From Archangium violaceum Cb vi76 (GTDB taxonomy: Bacteria > Myxococcota > Myxococcia > Myxococcales > Myxococcaceae), in assembly GCF_000733295.1 (NCBI RefSeq), contig NZ_JPMI01000079.1, forward strand, positions 62,001-126,000: DNA of 64,000 bases, in the 5' to 3' direction. Both the position numbers and the translations under genes were made by a program. Of the stretch, positions 23,108-32,253 are shown in pieces (positions within the stretch are counted from its first letter, which is position 1; the number at the start of each line of letters is the position of its first letter). The notes under the pieces were generated by a model. It was not told the DNA's origin, made no database searches, and saw nothing but the letters and a program-made list of their open reading frames with translations.

Positions 23108-25441
23108 TCAGTTGGGCCGTACGTCGAAGGAGAGGAACTGGGGCGCGCGGCAGGACGTGCAGCGCACGCGGAGGACGGTGATGGCCCGGCCGTCGCTTCC
23201 CGTGTGCCGCAACTGCAGGGCGTCCGGCACACGCTCGAAGGAGCCACCGCAGGAGCAGCGCTCGCTCCGGATGCGCTGGTCGGCCTGGTCCAGGCTCTCC
23301 ACGATCATCACGGCCGTGCCCTGCTCCCGCTCGCGCAGGTGACGCACGGGAGGGGGAGGAGGCGAGGCGCGCCGGGCCTTGCGCTCGCGCAGGAACTGGC
23401 GGAACCGCCGGGGGATGCCCAGCACCAGGGCACCCACCACCACCAGGAACACGCCGCTGATGGCCAGGCTCGTGGTGCGCGAGAGCTGCATGTCCTTCGG
23501 CGAGGACGACGCGGAGACGATCCCCATCGGCGCGGCGAAGGAGATGCCGAGCCGCGAGCCCATCTCCTTCACCGCCTCGACGTGCCGGGCCAGCGCGTCC
23601 GGCGCCACCCGGTCCGCCAGACTCCGGTACTCCACCTGGTAGGTGAAGCCGCCGAACCGGGGGACCACGGACATCTCCAGGCGGGAGGCAGGGCCCTCCA
23701 CCGTCTTCTCCGACGGAGCGACGTTCAGCAGGGAGCCCACGTGGACCTCCCACCGCACGCGGAGGTGGACAGGATGGTCGACCTCCACGGGGTGGACCCG
23801 GCCCTCGGTGCGGCGGGGGAGGGCCAGCTCCCGGCTCACCTGCGTGGCGGCGACGCTCAGCCCTCCGTTGGCCCAGGCGTCCTCGAGCTTGTAGTGCTCC
23901 TCCAGCGTGATGGTGTTGGCGTCCGTGTCGTCCTGGACGCGCGGAGTGCCCTCGGCCGTGAGCTTGGGGAAGAGGGCGCGGCGCAGGTCGAGGGTGCGGG
24001 TGGTGAGCTGCTCCGCGGACATGCTGGCCAGCCACGAGCGGGCCCCGTCCGCCTCCGTGCGCGTGTAGCGGGTGGTGATGGCGAGCGTCCCGGTGCCGTC
24101 GTCCTTCACCGAGAGCACGGAGTGGGCATCCAGCTCCGGCCCCGCGGGCGGCGGGAGGGGAATGGCCTCCAGGGCGGTGGTGCCGGGCGCGAGCACGAGC
24201 GCCCGGGCATAGGGCAGCGGGCTGCGCGCGCCGAGCCGGCCCCGCTGATGGGTCATGGTGGCATCCACCCACTCGGTGCGCCCGGCCACCTGGGCGCGCA
24301 CGATGGCGTGGTTGAAGGCGTAGGGCGAGGGCAGTTGGGCGCTGACGCCGCCCTGGCTGCGGGAGTTCACCAGGGCCATGTGGGCGGTGATGCCCAGGGG
24401 GCGCAGCAGGGTGGCCAGCAGCAGGGCCTTGTCCTTGCAGTCCCCGAAGCGCTGGGCGAGCACCTGGCCCGGAGCATGCGGCTGGTGGGTGTTGGGGCCG
24501 AGCTCGATGCCCAGGTAGCGCACCTCGTCCTGGACGAAGCGCACCGCGGCGAGGAAGCGCGCCTCCTCGGTGGGAAGGGCGCGCCAGGATTCGGCCAGTG
24601 CCGTCAGCTCGGGCGAGCCCTCCAGCCCGTCCTGCAGCGCGAGCCCCCAGGAGGCCACGTCTGCCCAGCTCTGGAAGCTGCTCACCTGGACGTGGGGCCA
24701 GACGGCCAGGTCCGCGGGGACGCCGTCCTCCCCGGTGAAGGTGGGCATGTCCTCGCGCTCCCACCGGTACTCGCGCAGGCCTCCCACCTCGCGCACCGTG
24801 GGCTCCGCCGCCGTGGTGCCGTGGGCCTTGAAGTGGAGCTTCAGGTCCGCGGGGGCGAGCAGCCGGTGGACGTAGTGGACCACGGGCACCTGCGCCGCCA
24901 GGGAGATGCTGTCCAGGTAATGGCCCCGGAAGATCAGGGGGTCTTCCTCCACCGTCCAGGACTCCTCGAGGAGGTCTCCCGCGCGCACGTCCTGGAGGAA
25001 GGCGAGGGCGGTGCGCTCGTCGCTGTAGATGTTCATGTCCAGCCGCTCTTCCTGCTGGATGACCTTCACGTCCTCGGCGCGCAGCAACTGGGTGCGCACG
25101 CCGTCGCGGGTTCGCCACACGCCGTGCAGGCGCAGACGGTCGTGGGTGTTGGAGAACTTCACCTCCAGCTTGGAGCCCGTCTCCACGCCGCGGCTGCTGG
25201 CCACGCGCCGCACCTGGCGGACGAAGCGCTCGGTCATCTCGGGCGAGACGCGCACCTGCTCCTCGGACAGCAGCACGTGGAGGCCCGAGACGGCGTCCTG
25301 CTCGCGCAACGGCCGCCCGGTATCCACCCGGGTGGGCTCCACCCAGGAGGGAGGCTCGGTCAGCGTGACACCGGCCTCCCCGGCGCGGGCGGGCAGCGTG
25401 GCGAGGACGGACAGCAGCAGGAGGAATCGCGGCAGGGACAT
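23108..25441 (-). CDS. DUF3857/transglutaminase-core membrane protein with Cys-rich tail
   Basis: This encodes 777 residues. A signal peptide (MSLPRFLLLLSVLATLPARA) leads into a DUF3857 domain over residues ~50-260. A transglutaminase-like core follows: FVQDEVRYLGIELGPNTHQP, AQRFGDCKDKALLLATLLR (catalytic Cys in GDCKDKA), AFNHAIV (His) and EWVDAT (Asp). Near residue ~655 a single TM helix (LAISGVFLVVVGALVLGI) leads to a cytoplasmic tail with CSCGG and CTSC, a probable zinc ribbon. The protein may process or crosslink extracytoplasmic substrates. It is divergent from the next gene with 58 bases between starts. Confidence 0.8.
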   Translation of the reverse strand: MSLPRFLLLLSVLATLPARAGEAGVTLTEPPSWVEPTRVDTGRPLREQDAVSGLHVLLSEEQVRVSPEMTERFVRQVRRVASSRGVETGSKLEVKFSNTHDRLRLHGVWRTRDGVRTQLLRAEDVKVIQQEERLDMNIYSDERTALAFLQDVRAGDLLEESWTVEEDPLIFRGHYLDSISLAAQVPVVHYVHRLLAPADLKLHFKAHGTTAAEPTVREVGGLREYRWEREDMPTFTGEDGVPADLAVWPHVQVSSFQSWADVASWGLALQDGLEGSPELTALAESWRALPTEEARFLAAVRFVQDEVRYLGIELGPNTHQPHAPGQVLAQRFGDCKDKALLLATLLRPLGITAHMALVNSRSQGGVSAQLPSPYAFNHAIVRAQVAGRTEWVDATMTHQRGRLGARSPLPYARALVLAPGTTALEAIPLPPPAGPELDAHSVLSVKDDGTGTLAITTRYTRTEADGARSWLASMSAEQLTTRTLDLRRALFPKLTAEGTPRVQDDTDANTITLEEHYKLEDAWANGGLSVAATQVSRELALPRRTEGRVHPVEVDHPVHLRVRWEVHVGSLLNVAPSEKTVEGPASRLEMSVVPRFGGFTYQVEYRSLADRVAPDALARHVEAVKEMGSRLGISFAAPMGIVSASSSPKDMQLSRTTSLAISGVFLVVVGALVLGIPRRFRQFLRERKARRASPPPPPVRHLREREQGTAVMIVESLDQADQRIRSERCSCGGSFERVPDALQLRHTGSDGRAITVLRVRCTSCRAPQFLSFDVRPN

Positions 25442-25499
25442 GACGGGCGCATACTCCCAGGAGGGAGGACGGCGAGGGAAGCCCGGGAAGGGGAATCAC

Positions 25500-26066
25500 A
25501 TGGTCGCGACACGCTGGCGTGCCCGCTTCGAGCCTGGAGCCCTGGTACTCGAGGGCTATCCCTTTCCACGGGGAGCGCGGCCCACGCGCGTTCCCGCCGA
25601 GGCGCTGAGCGAGGTGTGTGCCGGGTGGTTTCCACCGGCGGTGCGAACGCGCGAGGGCGAGTACCTCTTCGTTCCGGCGGAGCAGGCGGGGGAGCTGGCG
25701 GACTTCGCGAGCCAGCATGGCATCCCGTTCGTCCGGAGGAACGATGTCTGGTCGTTCATCCTGGAGGAGTTCCTCGACACGGAGTTCTCGCCCGAGCTTC
25801 AGGAGGGAGCGCTGCGGTTTCTGGAGAGCAACGGGGTGAGCCGGGCCGAGACGCAGGCGATGCGGGAGTTGGTGGGGAAGCGGATGTTGGCGCTGACGGC
25901 GGTGACGTGGGAGTGGCAGCACTACGGCTTGTATGACGTGCTGAGCGCCATGCGGCCCTTCACGTTCACCACGGGCTGGTCGTTCTCCCGGTTCTACGAG
26001 GAGTCGATGCGGCTCGCCGACAGAGGGGGCGTACAGCCGGCGAGCCGCGAGGAGTTCTCCCGGTAG
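25500..26066 (+). CDS. Unknown cytoplasmic protein
   Basis: This encodes 188 residues from ATG 25500 (AAGGGG upstream); the frame continues back over the divergent gene but without a start site. An N-terminal beta part (RWRARFEPGALVLEGYPFPR) precedes a helical part with FILEEFLDTEFSPELQEGAL and WEWQHYGLYDVLSAMRP. No signal peptide or TM helix is present. I do not recognise the family. Confidence 0.65.
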   Translation: MVATRWRARFEPGALVLEGYPFPRGARPTRVPAEALSEVCAGWFPPAVRTREGEYLFVPAEQAGELADFASQHGIPFVRRNDVWSFILEEFLDTEFSPELQEGALRFLESNGVSRAETQAMRELVGKRMLALTAVTWEWQHYGLYDVLSAMRPFTFTTGWSFSRFYEESMRLADRGGVQPASREEFSR

Positions 26067-26190
26067 CTACCTCAGGAAGAGGCGTCCGATGCTGCCGCGC
26101 TCCAGTGCGAACCACAGCGCGCCATCGGGTCCAGCGGTGATTCCGTGCGGCTCCGAGTTGGGGGGCGGGAGCTCGAACTCCGCGTAGTCA
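26067..26190 (-). pseudogene. C-terminal relic of a Vgb/streptogramin-lyase-like beta-propeller gene
   Basis: On the minus strand, codons ending in TAG at 26067 read NSEPHGITAGPDGALWFALE, then RGSIGRLFLR. ITAGPDGxLWF...IGR is the blade signature of virginiamycin B lyase-like propellers. Just upstream another frame reads DYAEFELPPP, so a one-base shift separates the pieces. Nothing further upstream continues, because a lipoprotein gene ends at 26206. This is the last blade of a lost gene. Confidence 0.5.
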
Positions 26191-26205
26191 CCCCTCGCCG
26201 CTGAC

Positions 26206-26667
26206 TCAGCGCGTGGGCTTCAGCGTGGAGAGCGAGCGCTCCACCCGGGCCGAACCGGGCCCGTAGTCGCGCTCCGGCGCGGTGTAGAGGACGAACACGG
26301 CGCGGCCCTCGAGAGGCAGGAAGTACACGAGGGTCCGCGACGTGCCTTGCTGGAACTCGTAGCGCGCCACCGGGCCCGCGGGGAGCGTGCCGCTCGTGGC
26401 GTTCAGCCGCTTGTCCGGCACGGGAATGCCCGCGGCCCCCAGCACCTCCTCCGGCGGCGCGTCCACCTTGGGCGGCGTGCCCTGTACCGAGCGCAGCTCC
26501 AGGCCTGCCTCGAAGCGGGCCACGGCCGGTGGACCCGGCTCCTCGGCGCGCAGGGCCATGCCCGAGGGGGGCTCGTATTGGAGTCCGAGCGCATTGAGCT
26601 CCGTCTTGCGCGAGCAGGCCACGGCACAGGACAGGAGCAGCCACAGGAGGAGCGTCGAGCGGTTCAC
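26206..26667 (-). CDS. Small lipoprotein
   Basis: This encodes 153 residues from GTG 26667 (another GTG lies 6 bases upstream); no clear ribosome site distinguishes them. The lipoprotein signal NRSTLLLWLLLSCAVAC has Cys in AVAC, followed by SRKTELN. The mature domain (ALGLQYEPPSGMALRAEEPG, RTLVYFLPLEGRAVFVLYTA) is a small alpha/beta unit. No family is recognised. The longer upstream frame overlaps the next gene and is not credible. Confidence 0.65.
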   Translation of the reverse strand: MNRSTLLLWLLLSCAVACSRKTELNALGLQYEPPSGMALRAEEPGPPAVARFEAGLELRSVQGTPPKVDAPPEEVLGAAGIPVPDKRLNATSGTLPAGPVARYEFQQGTSRTLVYFLPLEGRAVFVLYTAPERDYGPGSARVERSLSTLKPTR

Positions 26668-26707
26668 GTGCACGACTGTGCCACAGGTGCGAGGCGGCGC
26701 GCGGGAC

Positions 26708-27631
26708 TCAGCGCAGACAGATGCCGCAATCCAGGGCGCAATGCGTGGTGGTGAGGCCGGCGCCACAGGTCTCGGTGAACTGGCACTCGAGGTCACCGCA
26801 CGTGTAGATGTCCTGGGGGTGGATGCGGGTGGTGATGGGGGCGTAGGTGATGCCGTTGCGCGTGCACTGCGTGTAGTACGTGTCCGTGGGGTCGCGCGTG
26901 CAGCTCGCGGCGCAGCTGCCGGCCTGGACGATGGGCGTGCAGTCTCCGGGCTTGCCCAGGGCACACGCCCGCACGCTGCTCTCGTTGCTGCCCAGCGGCG
27001 TGTCGTCGTTGCCAGCGAAGACGCCCTCGTCCGTGAAGAGGTTGCCGAAGAAGCAGCCCTCCCGCTGCGAGAACTCCTGCAACTCCGCCGGCGTGGTGGC
27101 GATGGGTTCTCCCAGTGCGTTCCTGCCCTGCACGGAGATGGTCACGCTGCGCCCGAACTTGTTGACGTGGGCGGCCAGGCACGCGGAGATGAGCTGCTGC
27201 TCGGTCATCGTCGCTGGCTGTCCGCTGGCCCAGGCCGGTGTCAGCCCCAGCGAGCCCTCCCAGACATATGTTGTCCCCTTGCTGTCCGTGTACGTGCGTG
27301 TCTCGCCTCCGTGCATGGCACAGGCGACCACGTAGTGCATCACCATCGCGGCCAGCGTGTCGTCCTGGTCGAACCACGACGAGAACTCGGGGCTGTTCAG
27401 CCCGTTGATGGCGAGGCCATTGAAGGCCAGTCCGTTGAAGGCGAGGCCATTGAAGGCCAGTCCGTTGAGCGTCTCCCCATTGGTGGTCTCGAGCGCCCAC
27501 TGCTGGCGGGCGGGCTCTTCCTGGGGCTCGGGAACTTCGTCCACCGGGCCGCAGGCCATGGCGGCGAGCAACAGCAGCACCGAGGCGCTTCGACGGAGGG
27601 CGTATGCCCCCCGGGTCACTGTGGTTTCCAT
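26708..27631 (-). CDS. Lipoprotein with NGLAF pentapeptide tandem repeats and Cys-rich C-terminus
   Basis: This encodes 307 residues. The lipoprotein signal is RRSASVLLLLAAMACGPVDE (Cys27). Residues ~51-75 read as five NGLxx pentapeptides (NGETLNGLAFNGLAFNGLAF and on). The central domain (FSSWFDQDDTLAAMVMHYVV, CLAAHVNKFGRSVTISVQGR) carries several Cys. The last ~90 residues are Cys-rich (CALGKPGDCTPIVQAGSCAA, CGDLECQFTETCGAG, CALDCGICLR). NGLA repeats occur in other myxobacterial surface lipoproteins; the role is unknown. The start is divergent from coaA with 214 bases between; that spacer holds both promoters but I see no clear boxes. Confidence 0.75.
   Translation of the reverse strand: METTVTRGAYALRRSASVLLLLAAMACGPVDEVPEPQEEPARQQWALETTNGETLNGLAFNGLAFNGLAFNGLAINGLNSPEFSSWFDQDDTLAAMVMHYVVACAMHGGETRTYTDSKGTTYVWEGSLGLTPAWASGQPATMTEQQLISACLAAHVNKFGRSVTISVQGRNALGEPIATTPAELQEFSQREGCFFGNLFTDEGVFAGNDDTPLGSNESSVRACALGKPGDCTPIVQAGSCAASCTRDPTDTYYTQCTRNGITYAPITTRIHPQDIYTCGDLECQFTETCGAGLTTTHCALDCGICLR
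27403..27468. repeat. Tandem 15/30-base coding repeat (NGLAF)
   Basis: Two 15-base versions alternate: GAAGGCGAGGCCATT and GAAGGCCAGTCCGTT (plus strand). Together they form a 30-base unit repeated about twice. Both encode the same pentapeptide. The alternation suggests the array grew by duplicating the 30-base dimer. Confidence 0.7.
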
Positions 27632-27845
27632 CGTCCCCTCCGCTGTGGTGGCCGGGTGCTTTCGGAAACCGGCCTTGGTCTTAAATGCAGCTATCCGGGT
27701 AATTCGCGTAAGACCGATTCGCCACCGTGTTGCTCAACAGTCACTCCGGGATGTTCCAGAGGTAGAGGGGCGGACAGTTCACGAGGATTCCGTCCTGCGC
27801 CCGACGCCTGGTTAGGATGGAGATGCCGTCAGGGAGGACGGCCCC

Positions 27846-28799
27846 ATGTCCGCACCCAAGCACCAGAGCGCGTCCATGTTCGTCGACTTCGAGCGCGAGG
27901 CGTGGCGGGCCCTGCGCGCCGCGACGCCGCTGCCCCTCAGCGCGGAGGAGGTCGAGGGCCTGCGCGGGCTCGGGGAGCACCTGGACCTCGAGGAGGTGGC
28001 GGACGTCTACCTGCCGCTGTCCCGGCTGCTCAACCTGCACGTGGCCGCGACGCAGAGCCTCTGGGCGGCGCAGCATGCGTTCCTCGGCGGCTTCACCCAG
28101 AAGGTGCCCTTCATCATCGGCATCGCGGGCAGCGTCGCGGTGGGCAAGAGCACCACGGCGCGCATCCTCCAGGCGCTGCTGTCCCGGTGGCCGGACCATC
28201 CGCACGTGGAGCTCGTCACCACGGATGGGTTCCTGTACCCCAACCGCGTGCTCACCGAGCGCAACCTCATGCACCGCAAGGGCTTCCCGGAGAGCTACGA
28301 CCGGCGCGCCCTGGTGCGCTTCGTCGCCGAGCTCAAGTCCGGCCGGAGCGAGGTGTTCGCGCCCGTGTACTCGCACCTCGTCTACGACATCGTCCCCGAC
28401 GGGGCGGTGAAGCTGCGCCGGCCGGACATCGTCATCCTCGAGGGGCTCAACGTGCTGCAGACGGGGCCGGTGGAGGGCGGGAAGCTGCCGCACACCTTCC
28501 TGTCGGACTTCTTCGACTTCTCCATCTACGTGGACGCGCACGAGCAGGACATCCGCCGCTGGTACGTGGACCGGTTCCTCAACCTGAGGCAGACGGCGTT
28601 CCGCGACGAGCGCTCCTTCTTCCGGCGTTTCGCCGAGCTCACCGAGGAGCAGGCCATCGCCCGCGCCGAGTCCGTGTGGGGGGAGATCAACGGTCCCAAT
28701 CTGGCGCAGAACATCGCGCCCACCCGCTCACGCGCGCGGCTCATCCTCGTGAAGGGCCCGGACCACCGGGTGCGCCGCGTCCGGATGCGGAAGATCTAA
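27846..28799 (+). CDS. coaA: Type I pantothenate kinase
   Basis: This encodes 317 residues, the normal CoaA length. It phosphorylates pantothenate with ATP, the first step of coenzyme A synthesis. The P-loop is GSVAVGKST (95-103). [42 protein letters not shown] and [13 protein letters not shown] all match the family. The stop is followed directly by a 138-base repeat pair. Confidence 0.95.
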   Translation: MSAPKHQSASMFVDFEREAWRALRAATPLPLSAEEVEGLRGLGEHLDLEEVADVYLPLSRLLNLHVAATQSLWAAQHAFLGGFTQKVPFIIGIAGSVAVGKSTTARILQALLSRWPDHPHVELVTTDGFLYPNRVLTERNLMHRKGFPESYDRRALVRFVAELKSGRSEVFAPVYSHLVYDIVPDGAVKLRRPDIVILEGLNVLQTGPVEGGKLPHTFLSDFFDFSIYVDAHEQDIRRWYVDRFLNLRQTAFRDERSFFRRFAELTEEQAIARAESVWGEINGPNLAQNIAPTRSRARLILVKGPDHRVRRVRMRKI

Positions 28800-28825
28800 C
28801 CCCCTTCAGGGACAACGCGGCCATT

Positions 28826-28963
28826 TCCCCTCGCCCTCCGGGAGAGGGACGGGGTGAGGGTGCCTCGAATCCCGGGTTGAACTCCCTGTTCACAATGTGG
28901 GCCACGGGTTGAAGAACGGGGACAGATACCCTCACCCTGACCCTCTCCCGAGGGGAGAGGGGA
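28826..28963. mobile_element. Paired-arm repeat element 1 (REPIN/MITE-like)
   Basis: Arm C (28826-28860) and arm D (28929-28963) are inverted copies of the dispersed repeat. They enclose a 68-base interior. Reverse-complemented, that interior aligns along its length with the interior of the element at 58231-58368: both contain CCCGTTCT, CAACC, GTGG and GTTCAACCCGGG in the same order and spacing. Both elements are 138 bases long and lie in opposite orientations. I see no target-site duplication and no coding capacity. Confidence 0.75.
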
Positions 28964-28988
28964 TAGGGCTCAGCTGGGAGGATTCATC

Positions 28989-29939
28989 ATGAAGTTCGCT
29001 TGTTCGCTCCTTGTCGTCCCCGCCGTCCTCCTGTTGTTCGTGCCGCCGGCCCTCGCGTGCCTGTGGGACAGCGACACCCTCAAGGAAGAGTCCATCGGTC
29101 TCGATGAGGTGGCCGCCGTAGTGCGTGGGAAGATCCTCAAGCACTCGGCCACCTTCTATGAGCGCAAGGTGGCCTACACGCTCCCGCTGCTGGAGCGGGA
29201 GGACGTGAAGCCCGAGCGGTACGATGACCTCGCGGTGGCCTACGAGAAGCTCGGCCGCACCCAGGAGGCCATCGCGACCATGGAGGCCAAGGAGAAGCGC
29301 TTCCCCGGCCTGTACACGACGGTGGCCAACCTCGGGACCTTTCATGCCCACGCGGGCGACTACCCGCGCGCACTCGAGGAGTTGCGCCGCGCCCTGGTCC
29401 TCAACCCGGACGCCCACTTCGGCCGCGAGAAATACCAGGTGAAGGCCATCGAGTATCTGCAGCGGCTGGCCGCGACTCCCGAGCTCATCCAGAAGGAGGA
29501 ATTCCTCGGCCTTCCGCTCGAGCCGGACCGCTACCTCTTCGTCATGAATCCGAAGAAGACCGCTCCGCGGAAGGAGCGTCCCGAGCTCCCCAAGGACGTC
29601 CTGCAAGGGCTCGTGGGGATCATCCGCTTCGGCAGTGGCGACAAGAGCCCGCACCTGTGGTTCAGCCTGGGCATCTCGCTGGCGTGGAGTGGCCACAAGA
29701 ACCTCGCCATCCGCGCGATGCGCCGTGCCGAGCTGCTCGGCCATCCCCTGGCGCGTGAGCATGCCGGAGAGCTGATTCGCACCATCAAGGCCTACTCCAA
29801 GAAGACCCCGGACTGGGCGGAGATCTCCGCCGAGCTCGACGCGGAGTGGGCCAAGGGGCAGGGCCAGGTCCAGCAGAAGCAGCGCGAGGAAGACGCACTG
29901 CTCGCCAGGGGCAAGGACAAGCAGGTCTTCGGCTACTGA
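28989..29939 (+). CDS. Secreted TPR protein
   Basis: This encodes 316 residues; a GGGAGG site precedes ATG 28989. The signal peptide is MKFACSLLVVPAVLLLFVPP, then ALA, with Cys right after. TPR-type helices run from ~70 to ~165 (PERYDDLAVAYEKLGRTQEA, TTVANLGTFHAHAGDYPRAL, EELRRALVLNPDAHF) and again near 225-270. The C-terminus is Gln/Lys/Glu-rich. It probably scaffolds an envelope complex. It overlaps the convergent amidohydrolase gene by 7 bases. Confidence 0.75.
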   Translation: MKFACSLLVVPAVLLLFVPPALACLWDSDTLKEESIGLDEVAAVVRGKILKHSATFYERKVAYTLPLLEREDVKPERYDDLAVAYEKLGRTQEAIATMEAKEKRFPGLYTTVANLGTFHAHAGDYPRALEELRRALVLNPDAHFGREKYQVKAIEYLQRLAATPELIQKEEFLGLPLEPDRYLFVMNPKKTAPRKERPELPKDVLQGLVGIIRFGSGDKSPHLWFSLGISLAWSGHKNLAIRAMRRAELLGHPLAREHAGELIRTIKAYSKKTPDWAEISAELDAEWAKGQGQVQQKQREEDALLARGKDKQVFGY

Positions 29940-31675
29940 ACGCGCAGCACGCGCCCGAAGCCCCGCTCCCTGCCCAGCGCGGGCGTGGCCGCGCCTCCGT
30001 CCACCGCGAGCCGGCCGTTGATGAGCACCGTCTCCACGGCGCCCCCGTTCTGGTTCACCAGCCGCACGAAGCCGTCGAAGCCCTCCATCGAGGACTCCTG
30101 GGGGACGTCCAGCCCTTCTCCGAGCCGCTCCGGGTCCACCACCACCACGTCGGCCCTCTTGCCCGGTGCGAGCCTCCCGGCGTCCAACCCCAGCCAGTCG
30201 GCGATCTCCCCCGTGAGCCGGTGCACCGCGCGCTCCATCGGCATCACCGGCTCGCCGCGCCGTTCCGCCTCGCGCACCAGCCGCAGCATCCGCAGCGGGA
30301 AGTTGTAGTGCGCCATGTTGCGCAGGTGGGCCCCCGCGTCCGAGAAGCCGATGAGCACGTCCGGGTGGCTCACGATGGACTCCAGCTCGCGCGGCCGGTC
30401 ATTGGCCATCACCGTGTACCACCGCAGCTCCGTGCCGTGGCGCGCCACCAGGTCCAGGAAGGTGTCCACCACGTCCTGTCCCCGCTCCCGGGCGATGTCC
30501 ATGAACGAGCGGCCCACCAGCGACGCGTCCGGCGCCTTCAGCACCCGGGACTGGTTGAAATCCCGGTGGAACACCTTGGGCAGCAGCCGGCTCTTCCACT
30601 GCCGCTTGAACCACTCCCGGTACTTCGCGTCCTCCAACAACCGCCTGCGCTCCACCGCGTCCTGGAGGTGCAGCGCCGCCGCTCCCGCGCCGAACTCCTC
30701 GAAGACCACCAGATCGATTCCGTCCGACCACAGGTCGAAGATCTCCGGCAGTGCCTGCCAGCGGAAGTCCGCCTTGAGAATCCGGTTGAAGAAGCGCGAC
30801 AGCAGGCCGATCTGCCGGTGCAGGCCCCGGGTGGCGCGCGTGTCCATCATGGAGATGACCGTCGTCTTCAGCGGCTGGCGTAGCAGCCCCACGCTCTCCC
30901 ACAGGAAGAGGAGGACGTTCACCTTGGTGGTGATGTTGGGCACGCCCTGGAAGACGCGGTTGCGCTCACGGAGGATGCGCGTGAAGCGGCGGTACTCGGA
31001 CCAGCTCGCGAAGGTGGAGGGCAGGGGACGGCTGCGGATGCTCCGGCTGCCGCCAATCTTGTCCCACGGCAGCGTCATGATGGAGAGCCCGGCGTAGCCC
31101 TCGTCGAGCCCCTCGCGCAGCAGGGCCTCCATCCGCGCCAGCTCTCCGGACGAGGGCTTCACCGTGTCATCCAGGCTGCGCTCCAGCCCCATGGCGTGCG
31201 CTCGGATGGCCGAGTGGCCCACGAAGGAGCCCACGTTGGGTCCCAGCGGCAGCTGGTCCAGGTGCGTGAAGTACTCGCCGAGCGTCTCCCAGTCCTTCTT
31301 GCGCTCGAGCAGTGAGCGCACCGTGTCGTAGGGGATGGCCTCCACCCGGCAGAACTGGTCGGCGAGGTCCTCGGGCGTGCCCACGGCGAGGCTCAGCGAG
31401 CAACTGCCCACCATCACCGAGGTGATGCCATGGCGCACGGACTCGGAGAGCGAGGGGGCCAGCTCCACCTCGGCGTCGTAGTGGGTGTGCAGGTCGATGA
31501 AGCCGGGCATCACCCAGCGGCCCGTGGCGTCGATGACGCGCGTGTCCGGCCCCGAGGGCAGGGGAGACTCGCTGATGGCCGTCACCCGTCCGTCACGGAT
31601 GCCCAGGTGCCGCACGCGGGGCGGACTGCCATGTCCATCGAAGAAGAGGCCGTTGGTGATGACGAGCTCGTCCAT
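29933..31675 (-). CDS. N-acyl-D-amino-acid deacylase-type amidohydrolase
   Basis: This encodes 580 residues. It is a cytoplasmic metal-dependent hydrolase of the D-aminoacylase group. GFIDLHTHYDAEV gives the HxH metal pair (His63, His65). VGSCSLSLAVG, FVGHSAIRAHAMG and DVLIGFSDAGAHLRNMAHYN (late catalytic Asp) follow in order. It ends in the small beta domain (RPGKRADVVVVDPER-like, then NGRLAVDGG). The likely substrate is an N-acyl-D-amino acid or related amide; related family members act on ureas and aryl amides. Confidence 0.85.
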   Translation of the reverse strand: MDELVITNGLFFDGHGSPPRVRHLGIRDGRVTAISESPLPSGPDTRVIDATGRWVMPGFIDLHTHYDAEVELAPSLSESVRHGITSVMVGSCSLSLAVGTPEDLADQFCRVEAIPYDTVRSLLERKKDWETLGEYFTHLDQLPLGPNVGSFVGHSAIRAHAMGLERSLDDTVKPSSGELARMEALLREGLDEGYAGLSIMTLPWDKIGGSRSIRSRPLPSTFASWSEYRRFTRILRERNRVFQGVPNITTKVNVLLFLWESVGLLRQPLKTTVISMMDTRATRGLHRQIGLLSRFFNRILKADFRWQALPEIFDLWSDGIDLVVFEEFGAGAAALHLQDAVERRRLLEDAKYREWFKRQWKSRLLPKVFHRDFNQSRVLKAPDASLVGRSFMDIARERGQDVVDTFLDLVARHGTELRWYTVMANDRPRELESIVSHPDVLIGFSDAGAHLRNMAHYNFPLRMLRLVREAERRGEPVMPMERAVHRLTGEIADWLGLDAGRLAPGKRADVVVVDPERLGEGLDVPQESSMEGFDGFVRLVNQNGGAVETVLINGRLAVDGGAATPALGRERGFGRVLRVQ

Positions 31676-31752
31676 GGGGCCTCACCCTAGCTTCCCTGGC
31701 TCCTGCGTGCAGCCAGGAGGCGACCCCATCTTCTCCCGAGGAGGCACACGCC

Positions 31753-32142
31753 ATGAGTTCACTCGTCATCAAGAAGTTCGCTCAGCCCGATGAACGGCGG
31801 CCCTTCCTCGGGCACGGGCATCTGGATCTGCTCCACCTCGGTGGCAGCAACATCGGGATGGGGGTGTTCGAGCCGGGGTGGAAGTGGTCGAAGGACGTCC
31901 AGCCCATCGCGGGGACGCGGAGCTGCCAGTCCGCCCACTCCTGTTACGTCGTCTCCGGGAGCATGGAGGTCGTCATGGATGATGGTACCCGGGCCCTGCT
32001 CACCGCGGGGGACGTGGCCTACATCCCACCCGGGCATGATGCGTGGGTGATGGGGAGCGAGACCTGCCTGCTGTTGGATTTCGAGGGCATGGCTGACTAC
32101 GCGCGGCGCGAGGCGCAACCGTCCGCTCCTTCCATGCAGTAG
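31753..32142 (+). CDS. Cupin-domain protein
   Basis: This encodes 129 residues. The conserved cupin strands are SCQSAHSCYVVSGSMEVVMD and GDVAYIPPGHDAWVMG. The canonical metal ligands are only partly present (His in AHSCYVVSG and PPGHDAW). It could be a small sensor or an isomerase. GAGG precedes the ATG. The promoter must lie in the 77 bases shared with the divergent amidohydrolase gene. Confidence 0.75.
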   Translation: MSSLVIKKFAQPDERRPFLGHGHLDLLHLGGSNIGMGVFEPGWKWSKDVQPIAGTRSCQSAHSCYVVSGSMEVVMDDGTRALLTAGDVAYIPPGHDAWVMGSETCLLLDFEGMADYARREAQPSAPSMQ

Positions 32143-32253
32143 GCGGCGGGCGGCACGGCTTGCGCCTGCCCCCTTTCCCCTCCAAGACTCGCCTCCCCCG
32201 GCGCCGGTGGATGGAGCCCACCGGTGAAGCCGCGAGGGAGGCGGGACCGCCAG

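Noticed and set aside
28932-29762. A minus-strand frame of 276 codons opposite the TPR protein
   Set aside because: It ends in repeat-encoded residues and is antisense to a secreted TPR protein with a good signal peptide and ribosome site.
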